DNA of 48,085 nt from Candidatus Pacearchaeota archaeon (GCA_038874355.1 JAVZCO010000001.1:386074-434158), one strand, 5' to 3'; numbered from the stretch's first letter, positions 15,566-25,136 are shown. Notes: generated from the sequence alone by a model not told the origin. Numbers and translations are program-made.

Positions 15566-15585
15566 ATGAAAATATTTATAAATGC
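15566..15585 (+). promoter_or_regulatory. Distal rpsB promoter (20-mer shared with rpoK)
   Basis: Base-identical to 8821-8840. TATA box TTTATAAA at 15575-15582 predicts a start near 15604 and, if it reads into rpsB, a leader of about 144 nt. Confidence 0.55.
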
Positions 15586-15661
15586 GAAGTCTTAAGAGAA
15601 ACATTAAATAAAAACAAAAATTTAAAAACTCTAAATATTAATTACTATTTATCACTTATTA

Positions 15662-15717
15662 TCGGGTGCAAAATTTGCAGATTTATTTTTTCTGCAGAAA
15701 GTAGCTTTTACTCCCGA
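15662..15717 (+). ncRNA. Structured element upstream of rpsB (leader or small RNA)
   Basis: Outer arms TCGGG (15662-15666) and CCCGA (15713-15717) enclose alternative hairpins: TGCAAA-A-TTTGCA (15667-15679) or TGCAG/CTGCA (15676-15680 with 15692-15696), plus AAAG/CTTT. The two inner hairpins share bases and are mutually exclusive, which is the look of a switch. It sits between the distal promoter and a second TATA box next to rpsB. Confidence 0.4.
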
Positions 15718-15721
15718 ACTA

Positions 15722-15741
15722 TTTATAACTTAAACGTTTAA
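15722..15741 (+). promoter_or_regulatory. Proximal rpsB promoter with TTAAACGTTTAA palindrome
   Basis: TATA-like TTTATAAC (15722-15729) begins 26 nt before the ATG. The perfect 12-bp palindrome at 15730-15741 occupies the space between TATA box and start, where a repressor would block the polymerase. Confidence 0.45.
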
Positions 15742-15747
15742 ATAAAA

Positions 15748-16569
15748 ATGCCAAGAAAGAAAAAAATTTTGCAAGAAGAAAAAGAAGAAGAAAAAATTTC
15801 AGATTTAATTGAAAATACAAAAATCAAAGAAAAATTAGAAAATGAAGAGTTAAATAAAATTTCAGAAGAAGATAAAGAAGAAATAACAGAAACAAAAAAG
15901 AAATTACTTGAAAGAGCTGCAGAATTACAAAAAACAATTGAAGAGAAAAAAATAAAAGAAGAATTACAAGAAGAATTAAAAAAATCAAAAACTTTTGTTC
16001 CTATTGAAGATTACTTAAAATATTCTGTTTATTTAGGAACCAAAGTGATTACTCCCCATATGAGAAAATTTGTTTATAAAAGAAGAGCCGACGGAATTGC
16101 AGTAATAGATGTAAATCAAATAGACAAAGCATTAAAAAATTTTATTAAAGAATTAGTGAAATATGATCCAGAAGATTTTATTATTGTATGTAAAAGAGAA
16201 GCTGGTTGGAAAGCTGTGAATTTATTTTCTCAGTTGACCGGAGTAAAGGTATTCACAAAAAAATATCCAGCAGGAATAATAACAAACACAAATCTTGTGG
16301 ATTTTTTTGATCCTAAAATGGTTTTTATTTGTGATCCTTGGGTAGATAAAAATGCTTTAAATGATGCAAAAAAAACAAAAAAGAAAATTTTTGCTTTATG
16401 CGACACAAATAATTATACATTTGATATTGATCTATTTATACCATGTAATAACAAAAGTAATAAAAGCATAGGATTAATATTTTATATAATAGCAAAAGAA
16501 TATTTAAAAGAGAAAAAAATAAATAAAAATCTTCCATCAATAGAAGATTTTGTTGGAGAGAAAATTTAA
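15748..16569 (+). CDS. rpsB: Small-subunit ribosomal protein uS2 with long N-terminal extension
   Basis: 273 aa. Residues from about 87 on are a complete archaeal S2: VPIEDYLKYSVYLGTKVITP, RRADGIAVIDVNQIDKAL, AGIITNTNLVDFFDPKMVFICDP and NNKSNKSIGLIFYIIAKEYL. The first ~85 residues are a Lys/Glu-rich, coiled-coil-like extension not found in typical ~200-230-aa S2. Same orientation as rpoK and eno, with which it is usually clustered, and immediately upstream of the rRNA operon. Confidence 0.93.
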   Translation: MPRKKKILQEEKEEEKISDLIENTKIKEKLENEELNKISEEDKEEITETKKKLLERAAELQKTIEEKKIKEELQEELKKSKTFVPIEDYLKYSVYLGTKVITPHMRKFVYKRRADGIAVIDVNQIDKALKNFIKELVKYDPEDFIIVCKREAGWKAVNLFSQLTGVKVFTKKYPAGIITNTNLVDFFDPKMVFICDPWVDKNALNDAKKTKKKIFALCDTNNYTFDIDLFIPCNNKSNKSIGLIFYIIAKEYLKEKKINKNLPSIEDFVGEKI

Positions 16570-16589
16570 GATTTCTTAAATAAAATTTC

Positions 16590-16604
16590 CGAAAGATTTA
16601 TAAA
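16590..16604 (+). promoter_or_regulatory. rRNA operon promoter
   Basis: CGAAAGA (BRE-like) plus TATA box TTTATAAA at 16597-16604; predicted start near 16626, about 175 nt before mature 16S. It begins only 20 nt after the rpsB stop. Confidence 0.7.
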
Positions 16605-16657
16605 TAAATATTTCATTCATTAAACTATTCAAAAATGATAAATTTTATCAGAATGAG

Positions 16658-16790
16658 TGCCTTAAAAAAGAAGAAGTTTAAGGCATGAAGTATGTAAGGC
16701 AACATTCTGGTAAATATTTCTAAATGAAATAAGTAATTAAAATTAATAACTTATAGATAGTAATATTTACCAGGGTTATTATGATATTTC
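16658..16790 (+). other. 16S leader: processing stem 5' arm and side hairpins
   Basis: In order: hairpin TGCCTTAAA/TTTAAGGCA (16658-16666 with 16677-16685); 5' outer arm 16689-16704, a perfect 16-nt complement of 18284-18299; side hairpin CTGGTAAATATT/AATATTTACCAG (16707-16718 with 16762-16773); 5' inner arm 16776-16790, a perfect 15-nt complement of 18267-18281. Together they form a three-way junction with 16S looped out, where archaeal splicing endonuclease normally cuts a bulge-helix-bulge. Confidence 0.8.
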
Positions 16791-16800
16791 GACCTTGTTA

Positions 16801-18243
<1,443 letters not shown>

Positions 18244-18266
18244 AAATTAAAAAGGAGTTAAAAAAA

Positions 18267-18299
18267 GAAATATCATAATAATTTGTTGCCTTACATACT
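18267..18299 (+). other. 16S processing stem, 3' arms
   Basis: 18267-18281 pairs with 16776-16790 and 18284-18299 with 16689-16704, both perfectly; only 2 nt separate the 3' arms against 71 nt on the 5' side. Confidence 0.8.
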
Positions 18300-18313
18300 A
18301 CAAAAATTTTAAA

Positions 18314-18384
18314 GGGCCTGTAGTCTAATGGTAGAATGCGTCCCTTGCACGGACGAGGTCCGAGTTCGATTCTCGGCAGGTCCA
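18314..18384 (+). tRNA. tRNA-Ala (UGC)
   Basis: 71 nt. Acceptor GGGCCTG/CAGGTCC with discriminator A, anticodon stem CGTCC/GGACG, loop CTTGCAC with anticodon TGC. The third acceptor pair is G3-U70, the universal alanine identity element. CCA is not encoded. Located between 16S and 23S as in many archaea. Confidence 0.97.
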
Positions 18385-18439
18385 TTTTCAAATGAATTTG
18401 AGAAAAAAATTCTCAAAGGATAGCTGATGTTCAAAAATG

Positions 18440-18460
18440 AAGCAGATAGAAAGATCTTAC
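18440..18460 (+). other. 23S processing stem, 5' arm
   Basis: Perfect 21-nt complement of 21282-21302 across the whole 23S gene, defining the pre-23S stem. Confidence 0.85.
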
Positions 18461-21281
18461 TTAGTTAAACTGCTAGATGGATAGCTTGGCTTAAGTCGTG
18501 ATGAAGGACGTGGCAAGCTGCGATAAGTCCAGGGTAACTGCACGCAAGTTTTGATCCTGGAATTTCCGAATGAGATAACTTTCTCGAAAGAGAATATCTA
18601 GCGATAGATGTACCCAGGGAATTGAAACATCTTAGTACCTGGAGGAAAAGAAAACAAAAAGTGATATCCTTAGTAACAGCGAGTGAAAAGGATAGAGGGC
18701 AAACCGAATCTTTCGTCGAAAGGCGATAAGAGATGTGGTGAGATAAATAAGAGCTAAATTATCGAGTCGAATTTCTTTGGAATAAGAAGCCTTAGAGGGT
18801 GATAGCCCCGTAGACAAAGATAATATGCTCTTATCTCAAAGAGTAAGGCTCTCTGGATTGAGAGTCTGAAAATAGCAGAATTAACTGCTAACCCTAAATA
18901 TAGACTTAAGTCCGATAGCGAACTTAGTACCGCGAGGGAAAGCTGAAAAGAACTCTTGGCAGAGAGTTAAAAGACTTGAAATCTAGCAGTGACAGGTTGT
19001 TACGGCTCGAAAAGAGTTGTAACGTACGTTTTGAAGAACGGGCCAGGGAGTTAAGATTAGTGGCGAGGTTAAGTCTCTCTGAGATGTAGCCGTAGCGAAA
19101 GCGAGTTCGAAAGAGCGATTAGTCACTAGTCTTAGACCCGAAGCCAGATGATCTATTCCTGAGCAGGGTGAAGTCTCTCGAAAGAGAGATGGAGGCTCGA
19201 ACCAGTGTTGTGTGCATGCACTTGGATGACTTGGGAATAGGGGTGAAAAGCCACTCGAATCTGGCGATGGCTGGTCCCTGCCGAAATATGCCTTAGTATA
19301 GTCTTTTCCTGCTAGAATATGAGGTAAAGTACGGATAAAACCTGCAGAGGATTTTTCCTACGGGGTTTTTTCCAACTCAGAACTTATATTCTGCAAAGGA
19401 AAGGAATCAGGGGCGGCGCGTAAGGTGCTGTTCCGAGACCGAAAAAACGGAGACTGGAGTTAAGGTCCCAAAGTTTATGTTAAGTGTATCAAATCTTGTC
19501 GAGACCCTGAGACAGTAGGGAGGTAGGCTTAGAAGCAGCCATCCTTTAAAGAAAGCGTAACAGCTCACCTATCGAGGTTCTCGGCGGAGAAAATGGACGG
19601 GGCTAAACATAACACCGATACTCCAGCCCTACTCGAAAGAGTAGTGGGGTAGGCAGGCGTGCTTCTTGCTGCGAAGTACTTTCGTGAGAAAGTATGGAGC
19701 GAGAAGTAGTGAAGATCCTGGTGTTAGTAAGATCGTACTTGTCTGAGATATGACAAGCGCTGAAAGAGCACGGTTTCCTCGGCAATAAAAATTAACCGAG
19801 GGTTAGTCAGCACCTAACCAACCTCTTAACCGAGAGTTGGGAAAGGGTAACAGGTTAATATTCCTGTACTAATTATTTTCAATTATTGTATAGAGTTAGT
19901 TTTTGGATAAGCAAAGTTCCGAAAGGAATTTCCTTACAGAAGTTTGTGGAGCGTAATGCTAAGATACAAATGAATGTAAGGATTAAATTTGCTGATTCCA
20001 AGAACCCATGAAAACTCTATACATAGAAAATAATTAGCTGTACCAAGAACCAACACAGGTGCTCTAGCTGAGAAGGCTAAGGCGTGTAAGGATAAACTGG
20101 ATAAGGGAACTCGGCAAATTGGCCCCATATCTTCGGTAGAAGGGGTGTCTATTCTTGTAATTTGAAATATAATTGCAAGAGTAGATCTCAGTAACAAGGG
20201 TGGCCCGACTGTTTACCAAAAACGTAGCCGGGTGCTAATCTGAAAAGATTTGTATACCCGGTGAGTCCTGCCCAGTGACGGTGTCTGAAACTCCTTTTCA
20301 AGGGAGCTAATGCCCGTCAAACGGCGGGGGTAACTCTGACCCTCTTAAGGTAGCGTAATGCCTTGTCGTCTGAATGGCGACGTGCATGAATGGATCAACG
20401 AGGTTGCCACTGTCCCTATCCAGGTCCTTCTGAAGACACTTTCTGGTGCAGATGCCAGAGACGTCTAGTGGGAAGCGAAGACCTTATGAACCTTTACTGC
20501 AGCTTGTTGTTGTATTTTTACAAAGAATACATAGAATAAGTAGGAGCGTAGATGTTTAGCTTCGGCGAAAACGGAGCAAAAGTGTAATACTACTTATTCT
20601 TTGTGAAAATACTTACTCTCGGAAGAGAGGACACCAACAGGTGGGCAGTTTGGCTGGGGTAGTTCCTGCCGAAAAAATATTGGTAGGGCCCAAAGGTAAG
20701 CTCATCCGGCTTGGAAACCCGGAGTAGAGTGCAAAGGCAAAAGCTTACCTGACTGTTTTCTGAACAGCAAGGAAAACAGGCATGAAAGTGGGGCTTAGCG
20801 AACCTACGAGGTCTTTTAATGGGACCCGTAGATGACAGAAAAGGTACTCTAAGGATAACAGGCTTGTCGCGCCCGATAGTTCATATTGACGGCGCGGTTT
20901 GGTACATCGCTGTCGGCTCTTCCTATCCTGGGTGTGCATAAGCACCCAAGGGTGTCGGAGTTCACGCATTAAAAGGGATCGTTAGCTGGGTTAAGAACGT
21001 CGCGAGACAGTTTGTATGATATCTACTAGACGTGTCGTTGAGTGAGCGGAATGAGTCTATAGTACGAGAGGAACTAGACTCAGGCGCCTCTGGTAAAGCG
21101 GTTGTAATGAGCAAGCCGCGAAGCTACGCGCTGTGTGGATAAGAGCTGAAAGCATCTAAGCTCGAAGCCATCCGCAAAACGACTCAACTAATGCCGTCAT
21201 AGAACATGACGTCGATAGAGGTCGGATGTAAGCATCAAGGCAACGAGATGTTTAGTCACGACCTACTAAAAGCATCAATCT
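18461..21281 (+). rRNA. 23S ribosomal RNA
   Basis: Bounded by the 21-bp stem. Recognisable blocks include the GTPase-centre segment GCTTAGAAGCAGCCATCCTT with GCGTAACAGCTCACC, GGTAGCGTAATGCCTTGTCG after helix 69, GGATAACAGGC in the peptidyl-transferase ring, and the sarcin-ricin loop AGTACGAGAGGAAC. About 2.8 kb. Several near-invariant positions in functional centres differ (see findings). No intron and no 5S gene downstream: the next gene on the other strand starts its 3' end at 21369. Confidence 0.96.
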
Positions 21282-21302
21282 GTAAGATCTTTCTATCTGC
21301 TT
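21282..21302 (+). other. 23S processing stem, 3' arm
   Basis: Complement of 18440-18460, 21 of 21 bases. Sets the 3' limit of 23S at about 21281. Confidence 0.85.
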
Positions 21303-21368
21303 TAATTTAAAATTATAAAAAATTAAAAAGAAGAATTATTCATAATAACTTTAAAAAATATATTTATT

Positions 21369-21992
21369 TTATTTTAAAAATTCTAAAATATCCAAATAGT
21401 TCAAAATTTTTTTGTCATCCTTATCTAATCCCGGGCAAGCTGTATTAATATATAAAGGCAAGGAAAAATTTTCTATTTCTTCTTTAGTTACATTATCACA
21501 AATTAATATATATACTTTTTTTCCCAACTTTTCTATTTTATTTTTTAATAGTAGAGCATAATCTAATTTATTTTGGTATTTTTTTATTGATACAATAATT
21601 CCTATTTTGTCACAAAGAAAAAATTTTTTTATTTTTGCTTTTTTATTATTCTCATAATGAGAAATTTCATCATACGAAATTTTTTCTATACAATAGCCAT
21701 TAAAAAAATAAATCTCTTTTTTTGAATTAATTGCTATGTTTAAAGCATGAAATTTTCCATCACAAATTAATAAAACATTTTTTTTTGTTTTTATTAAAGA
21801 ACAACCTAAAACTTGTTTTATTTCACTTTTCAATCCTAAATATTTTTTTACAGCTTCTGCTAACTTTTTATATTGTATAGTATAAAAAATATCTATATTT
21901 TCTTTTGATCCAATTTCATCTACAAATTTATTTAATATTTTTTTATTAAAATAAATATTTCTTCTTAACAAAGGAATAAATAAAGTCTTCAT
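21369..21992 (-). CDS. dph2: Dph2-like diphthamide synthase lacking the first domain
   Basis: 207 aa against ~320-340 aa for archaeal Dph2. It matches domains 2 and 3: VLGCSLIKTKK (second cluster Cys), VLLICDGKFHALNIAI, the KIGIIVSIKKYQNKLDYALL segment and INTACPGLDKDD (third cluster Cys). Domain 1, with the first Cys of the [4Fe-4S] cluster, is missing. Intact Dph2 transfers the aminocarboxypropyl group of SAM to a His of elongation factor 2. The start is firm: TATA TTTAAAAA (22021-22014) lies 29 nt upstream of the ATG, so the short form is what is expressed. With two of three Cys it may be inactive or use a partner. Confidence 0.7.
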   Translation of the reverse strand: MKTLFIPLLRRNIYFNKKILNKFVDEIGSKENIDIFYTIQYKKLAEAVKKYLGLKSEIKQVLGCSLIKTKKNVLLICDGKFHALNIAINSKKEIYFFNGYCIEKISYDEISHYENNKKAKIKKFFLCDKIGIIVSIKKYQNKLDYALLLKNKIEKLGKKVYILICDNVTKEEIENFSLPLYINTACPGLDKDDKKILNYLDILEFLK

Positions 21993-22056
21993 TATTAAAA
22001 AAAGAAACTTAATTTTTTAAATATAACTTAATTTAAAAGGTAATTTTTAATTAAAA

Positions 22057-22446
22057 TCACAACTCTAAATATTTATCTTCTTGTTTTTGTGGAGAATTAA
22101 AAGAAGGCTTTTTTGGTTTGTAAACTTGTGCAAAAGATGGTGTAGCTATTATTATATTTTCTCCGAATCCTGCTATGTCCCCTTCAATTGCTTCTACTGT
22201 TTTCTTTATCTTTAAAATTGCTCTTTTTAAATCCATCATATCTTTTCCCTTCATTTGTTTTATATCAATAACAACTATATTATAACCTTCTCTCAAAGCA
22301 TTCAAAACCTCATTAACATCATCAAATTTTTTAAGAACAAAAGGTCTTACCATAACTTTTTCTTTTTTTATTTCTTGTCCCAAATCAACTTCAATATATT
22401 CTTCATCACCTTTTCTTAATCTTCTTTTTAACCTTCCAAATACCAT
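22057..22446 (-). CDS. sepF: SepF-like cell division protein
   Basis: 129 aa. YIEVDLG, MVRPFVLKKFDDVNEVLNAL, GYNIVVIDIKQMKGKDMMDLKRA and the end EGDIAGFGENIIIATPSF are the SepF core. SepF anchors FtsZ to the membrane in archaea lacking FtsA; the amphipathic N-terminal helix (MVFGRLKRRLRK) would be the anchor. A ~20-residue Pro/Lys/Ser tail follows the core. Leaderless promoter: TATA TTTATAAA at 22475-22468, 29 nt from the ATG. FtsZ is not in the window. Confidence 0.88.
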   Translation of the reverse strand: MVFGRLKRRLRKGDEEYIEVDLGQEIKKEKVMVRPFVLKKFDDVNEVLNALREGYNIVVIDIKQMKGKDMMDLKRAILKIKKTVEAIEGDIAGFGENIIIATPSFAQVYKPKKPSFNSPQKQEDKYLEL

Positions 22447-22534
22447 AAAAAAATTAATTTTAGGTGGTTTATAAATATTTCTATTCTTAATATTTATAAT
22501 TTTTATTTAAAATTTATATTTTATTCGACGATAA

Positions 22535-22858
22535 TCAATTCTTTTCTATATCTTTACTTAAACTTTCTAATTTTTCTTTTAAGGATTTTTCTTGTTTTTC
22601 AAAAGATTTTATTTTCAATTCAATTATTTTTTTCCTTTCTTCTAATTCTTCAATAATCTTTTCTCTATCATAATTTATCATCAAGTTCCCTATAATTTTA
22701 TAAACCTCTTTATTAGCTTTTTTTATTTCTTCTAAAGAAAAATTTATTTCATTTAATTCTATTTGTAATGACTGTAATTGAAAAAGAATATTTTGTAAAT
22801 TTTGTTCTATAATTTGTATTTCTCTTATTTTTTCTTTTTTCTTATCATCTCTTTCCAT
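22535..22858 (-). CDS. pfdB: Prefoldin subunit beta
   Basis: 107 aa, two long coiled-coil helices around a short beta hairpin (NKEVYKIIGNLMI, the family's most conserved segment). Beta subunits assemble with alpha subunits into a jellyfish-like hexamer that hands unfolded proteins to the thermosome. Starts 2 nt after the rpoP stop, so it is in one operon with rpoP. Confidence 0.85.
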   Translation of the reverse strand: MERDDKKKEKIREIQIIEQNLQNILFQLQSLQIELNEINFSLEEIKKANKEVYKIIGNLMINYDREKIIEELEERKKIIELKIKSFEKQEKSLKEKLESLSKDIEKN

Positions 22859-22860
22859 AT

Positions 22861-22998
22861 TTATTCTGCCTTCACTTTTTTTATGACATTTCTTGTTTTA
22901 TAAAATATTTTACATCCACAATAAGGACAAACAAATCTTTTTTCTAATGTTTTAGAAGATATACTTTTTTCACACTTAAAACATTTATAATTTGCCAT
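22861..22998 (-). CDS. rpoP: DNA-directed RNA polymerase subunit P (Rpb12 homologue)
   Basis: 45 aa. YKCFKCEKS near the N-terminus and RFVCPYCGCKIFYKTRNV near the C-terminus give the two Cys pairs of the RpoP zinc ribbon and its diagnostic CPYCG-x2-IFYK-x-R signature. It is a small, essential assembly subunit of archaeal RNA polymerase. Lies between the 68-aa gene (8 nt upstream) and pfdB. Confidence 0.93.
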   Translation of the reverse strand: MANYKCFKCEKSISSKTLEKRFVCPYCGCKIFYKTRNVIKKVKAE

Positions 22999-23006
22999 TT
23001 TCTATT

Positions 23007-23213
23007 TTATTTATCTTCATTTAATTTATCTACTAAACATTTTGCTTTTTCTAAAACTATATTATCATTTATTTCTACAACGTACATTCCATCTATTTCT
23101 TCTGCAAAATTTTTATTCTTTATATTATAATATATAATTTTTCCTTCAATATTTCCTATATACTTCCAATAAGGTAAAGGAAAAAATTCATAATTCCTTT
23201 TTTTATTATCCAT
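23007..23213 (-). CDS. Unknown 68-aa protein between eL43 and rpoP
   Basis: Starts MDNKKRNYEFFPLPYW, with a YIGNIEGKIIYYNIKNKN strand pattern and a C-terminal helix. No Cys pair, signal peptide or familiar motif. Some archaea have the KEOPS subunit Pcc1 in this neighbourhood, but I see no Pcc1 similarity. A TATA-like TATAAAAG (23242-23235) begins 29 nt before the ATG and the gene runs directly into rpoP, so it probably heads a three-gene transcript with rpoP and pfdB. Confidence 0.65.
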   Translation of the reverse strand: MDNKKRNYEFFPLPYWKYIGNIEGKIIYYNIKNKNFAEEIDGMYVVEINDNIVLEKAKCLVDKLNEDK

Positions 23214-23259
23214 TTTTTAATTAAAAATAATAATCTTTTATATTTATATGTTTATAAAT

Positions 23260-23475
23260 CTATTGTATATAATAACATCCAGAAGTAAATTTCTTTTTAC
23301 ACTTTCTACAATACCATATACCTTTTGCTAATCTTTTTACTTTTTTTTTATTACAAAAAGGACATTTTTGTTTTTTTCTTTGAATAGATTCAATTTTTCT
23401 TATTTTTTCTTTTACTTTAGTTCCATACCTAGATGAAAATCTTCCTGCATGTTTTATTTTTTTTGTTTTTCCCAT
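23260..23475 (-). CDS. rpl37ae: Large-subunit ribosomal protein eL43 (L37Ae)
   Basis: 71 aa. GRFSSRYGTKVKEKIRKIE and a zinc ribbon KCPFCNKKKVKRLAKGIWYC followed by KCKKKFTSG. Slightly shorter at the C-terminus than common archaeal L37Ae. Only 25 bp separate its ATG from the end of tRNA-Pro, leaving no room for its own standard promoter, so it is probably transcribed behind that tRNA. Confidence 0.92.
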   Translation of the reverse strand: MGKTKKIKHAGRFSSRYGTKVKEKIRKIESIQRKKQKCPFCNKKKVKRLAKGIWYCRKCKKKFTSGCYYIQ

Positions 23476-23500
23476 TTTATAAATTAAAATTTGATAAAGA

Positions 23501-23574
23501 TGGGGATGCCCGGATTTGAACCGGGGTCGCGTGCTCCCAAGGCACGAATACTAACCAGGCTATACTACATCCCC
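23501..23574 (-). tRNA. tRNA-Pro (UGG)
   Basis: 74 nt. Acceptor GGGGATG/CATCCCC, discriminator A, anticodon stem CGTGC/GCACG with loop CTTGGGA, anticodon TGG. A TATA box (minus strand, about 23609-23602) predicts a start ~6 nt before the tRNA. Followed on the same strand by eL43. Confidence 0.95.
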
Positions 23575-23616
23575 TTAAATATAAATTTAATCTTTCTTTA
23601 TTATATAAATTTATTG

Positions 23617-24309
23617 TTATTTTTTGGATGTAGATTTTTTTTCTTCTATTTGAGTTGGTTTTGTAGATGTTGCTTTTGCTCCAACCCCGGTTGTAGATGT
23701 TTCTGTAACTTGTTTTTTTATTTCTTCTGCTGTTTTTTCTTCTTCTAATTTCTTTTTTATTTCTTCTTGCTTTGCTTTTATTTTTGAAAAAGTTTCTTGT
23801 AAAAATTTTAATTTTTCCTTATCTGGAATAGTTTTTTCATTTAAAATTTCATCATCATATAAACCTTTATCCACTTCTTTTATTACTTCTTTAGGGTCTT
23901 TATTTTCTACTAATATTCCAGCAGAAACACAAGTTCCTAAAACATTTTTTACACACGCTTTTAATGTTTTTGAAAGCATATTTTGTTGCTTCATTTTTGC
24001 TATTTTTATTATCTGTTCTATCGATAAATTACCAACTTTTACATTCTTCATGTCTGGAGAACCCTTTTCTATTGAAAGTTCTTTTTTTAATAATTCTACT
24101 ACTGGAGGTGATAAAACTTTAATTTTAAAATTTTTTGATTTTACATTGACATCTAATTCTACCGGAACCTTTAATCCAGAAAAAGTTTTTGTTGCCTCAT
24201 TTATTTCTGAAATAACTTTTCCAATATTTATTCCCAAAGGACCAAGTTTTTGGCTTAAGGTTGGGCCAGGTTTCATATTACCACCATCTACTAAAAGTTT
24301 TATTATCAT
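23617..24309 (-). CDS. rpl11: Large-subunit ribosomal protein uL11 with C-terminal extension
   Basis: 230 aa. The first ~160 residues are L11: LVDGGNMKPGPTLSQKLGPL, GINIGKVISEIN, VPVELDVNVKSKNFKIKVLSPP. The N domain contacts translation factors and the C domain binds the GTPase-centre rRNA. The last ~65 residues are Lys/Glu-rich helix followed by a Ser/Thr/Lys tail, not part of the usual protein. Nine nt downstream of spt5, the normal archaeal order secE-spt5-rpl11. Confidence 0.93.
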   Translation of the reverse strand: MIIKLLVDGGNMKPGPTLSQKLGPLGINIGKVISEINEATKTFSGLKVPVELDVNVKSKNFKIKVLSPPVVELLKKELSIEKGSPDMKNVKVGNLSIEQIIKIAKMKQQNMLSKTLKACVKNVLGTCVSAGILVENKDPKEVIKEVDKGLYDDEILNEKTIPDKEKLKFLQETFSKIKAKQEEIKKKLEEEKTAEEIKKQVTETSTTGVGAKATSTKPTQIEEKKSTSKK

Positions 24310-24318
24310 TTTATAAAA

Positions 24319-24786
24319 TTATTCATTTTCCTCCTTTTCTTCGGAAATTTCCTCTCTTCTAATTACTCTTAAATTATCTAAGCTTATTGTTACCGGAATT
24401 GGAATTGCAGCTTGCAATAAAACAACAACAGCTTCTCCTTTTTGTTTGTCTACTCTAACAACTTTTGCTTTTTCTTTTTTGAAAGGTTCTGATATTATTT
24501 CTACTATATCATTTTTTTCTATGTTTATTTCTTCTATTTTTGGCTCGATCATTGGTTTTATTTCTTCATAAGTTACATTTTTTCTTAATATTCCTTTAAC
24601 ATATCTAAAATTAAAAACAGCTTCTTCTGCAGAATCTTTATCTTCTGCTTCTAATATAATATATCCTCTCACGCCATGAGGTCTGATTATAGAATATACT
24701 TGTAACTGTTTTTTTTCTACTCTTTCCTTTATTGCCTTCATTACTGTATCTTCCTTATTCGTTGTTATTTTTATTACAAATAACAT
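24319..24786 (-). CDS. spt5: Transcription elongation factor Spt5 (NusG homologue)
   Basis: 155 aa. NGN domain: TNKEDTVMKAIKERVE, SIIRPHGVRGYIILEAEDK and the NFRYVKGILRK helix; then a KOW domain, NDIVEIISEPFKKEKAKVVRVD. Binds the RNA polymerase clamp to increase processivity, with Spt4 (not in window). Between secE and rpl11. Confidence 0.93.
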   Translation of the reverse strand: MLFVIKITTNKEDTVMKAIKERVEKKQLQVYSIIRPHGVRGYIILEAEDKDSAEEAVFNFRYVKGILRKNVTYEEIKPMIEPKIEEINIEKNDIVEIISEPFKKEKAKVVRVDKQKGEAVVVLLQAAIPIPVTISLDNLRVIRREEISEEKEENE

Positions 24787-24846
24787 TTTTATTTATAAAG
24801 AAATTAGTTTAAAAATTTTTGTTTTTTGTATTTAAAAAATCTTCGT

Positions 24847-25038
24847 TTAGTGCATAAGGGTATAGATTATTAAATTTATTAAAAATCCTAAAAACCCAAT
24901 AATAAGTAAACCAATTATAGAAACTTTTGATATTATTTTGAATTCTTCTAAAGTAGGTTTTTTCATGATTTTCCATACTCTCCCACATTTAATAAAAAAA
25001 TTTTTGGTATTATTAATAAAGTTATTAATAAATTTCAT
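24847..25038 (-). CDS. secE: Protein translocase subunit SecE (Sec61 gamma)
   Basis: 63 aa. Amphipathic N-terminal helix, the conserved KKPTLEEFKIISKVSIIGL segment, then one membrane helix (about 38-61). SecE clamps SecY in the Sec channel. TATA TTTATAAA at 25067-25060 is 29 nt from the ATG, and spt5-rpl11 follow on the same strand. Confidence 0.92.
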   Translation of the reverse strand: MKFINNFINNTKNFFIKCGRVWKIMKKPTLEEFKIISKVSIIGLLIIGFLGFLINLIIYTLMH

Positions 25039-25136
25039 ATTATCAAAAAAATTTTTAACTTTATAAATCTTACATCTTTTATAAAATTTAACTTACAATA
25101 AATTTTATAAATTAAATTAATATAAAAAATATATAT

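Noticed and set aside
23007-23213. 68-aa gene as the KEOPS subunit Pcc1
   Set aside because: Position in the cluster is suggestive, but the sequence has no Pcc1-like pattern, so it is left as unknown.
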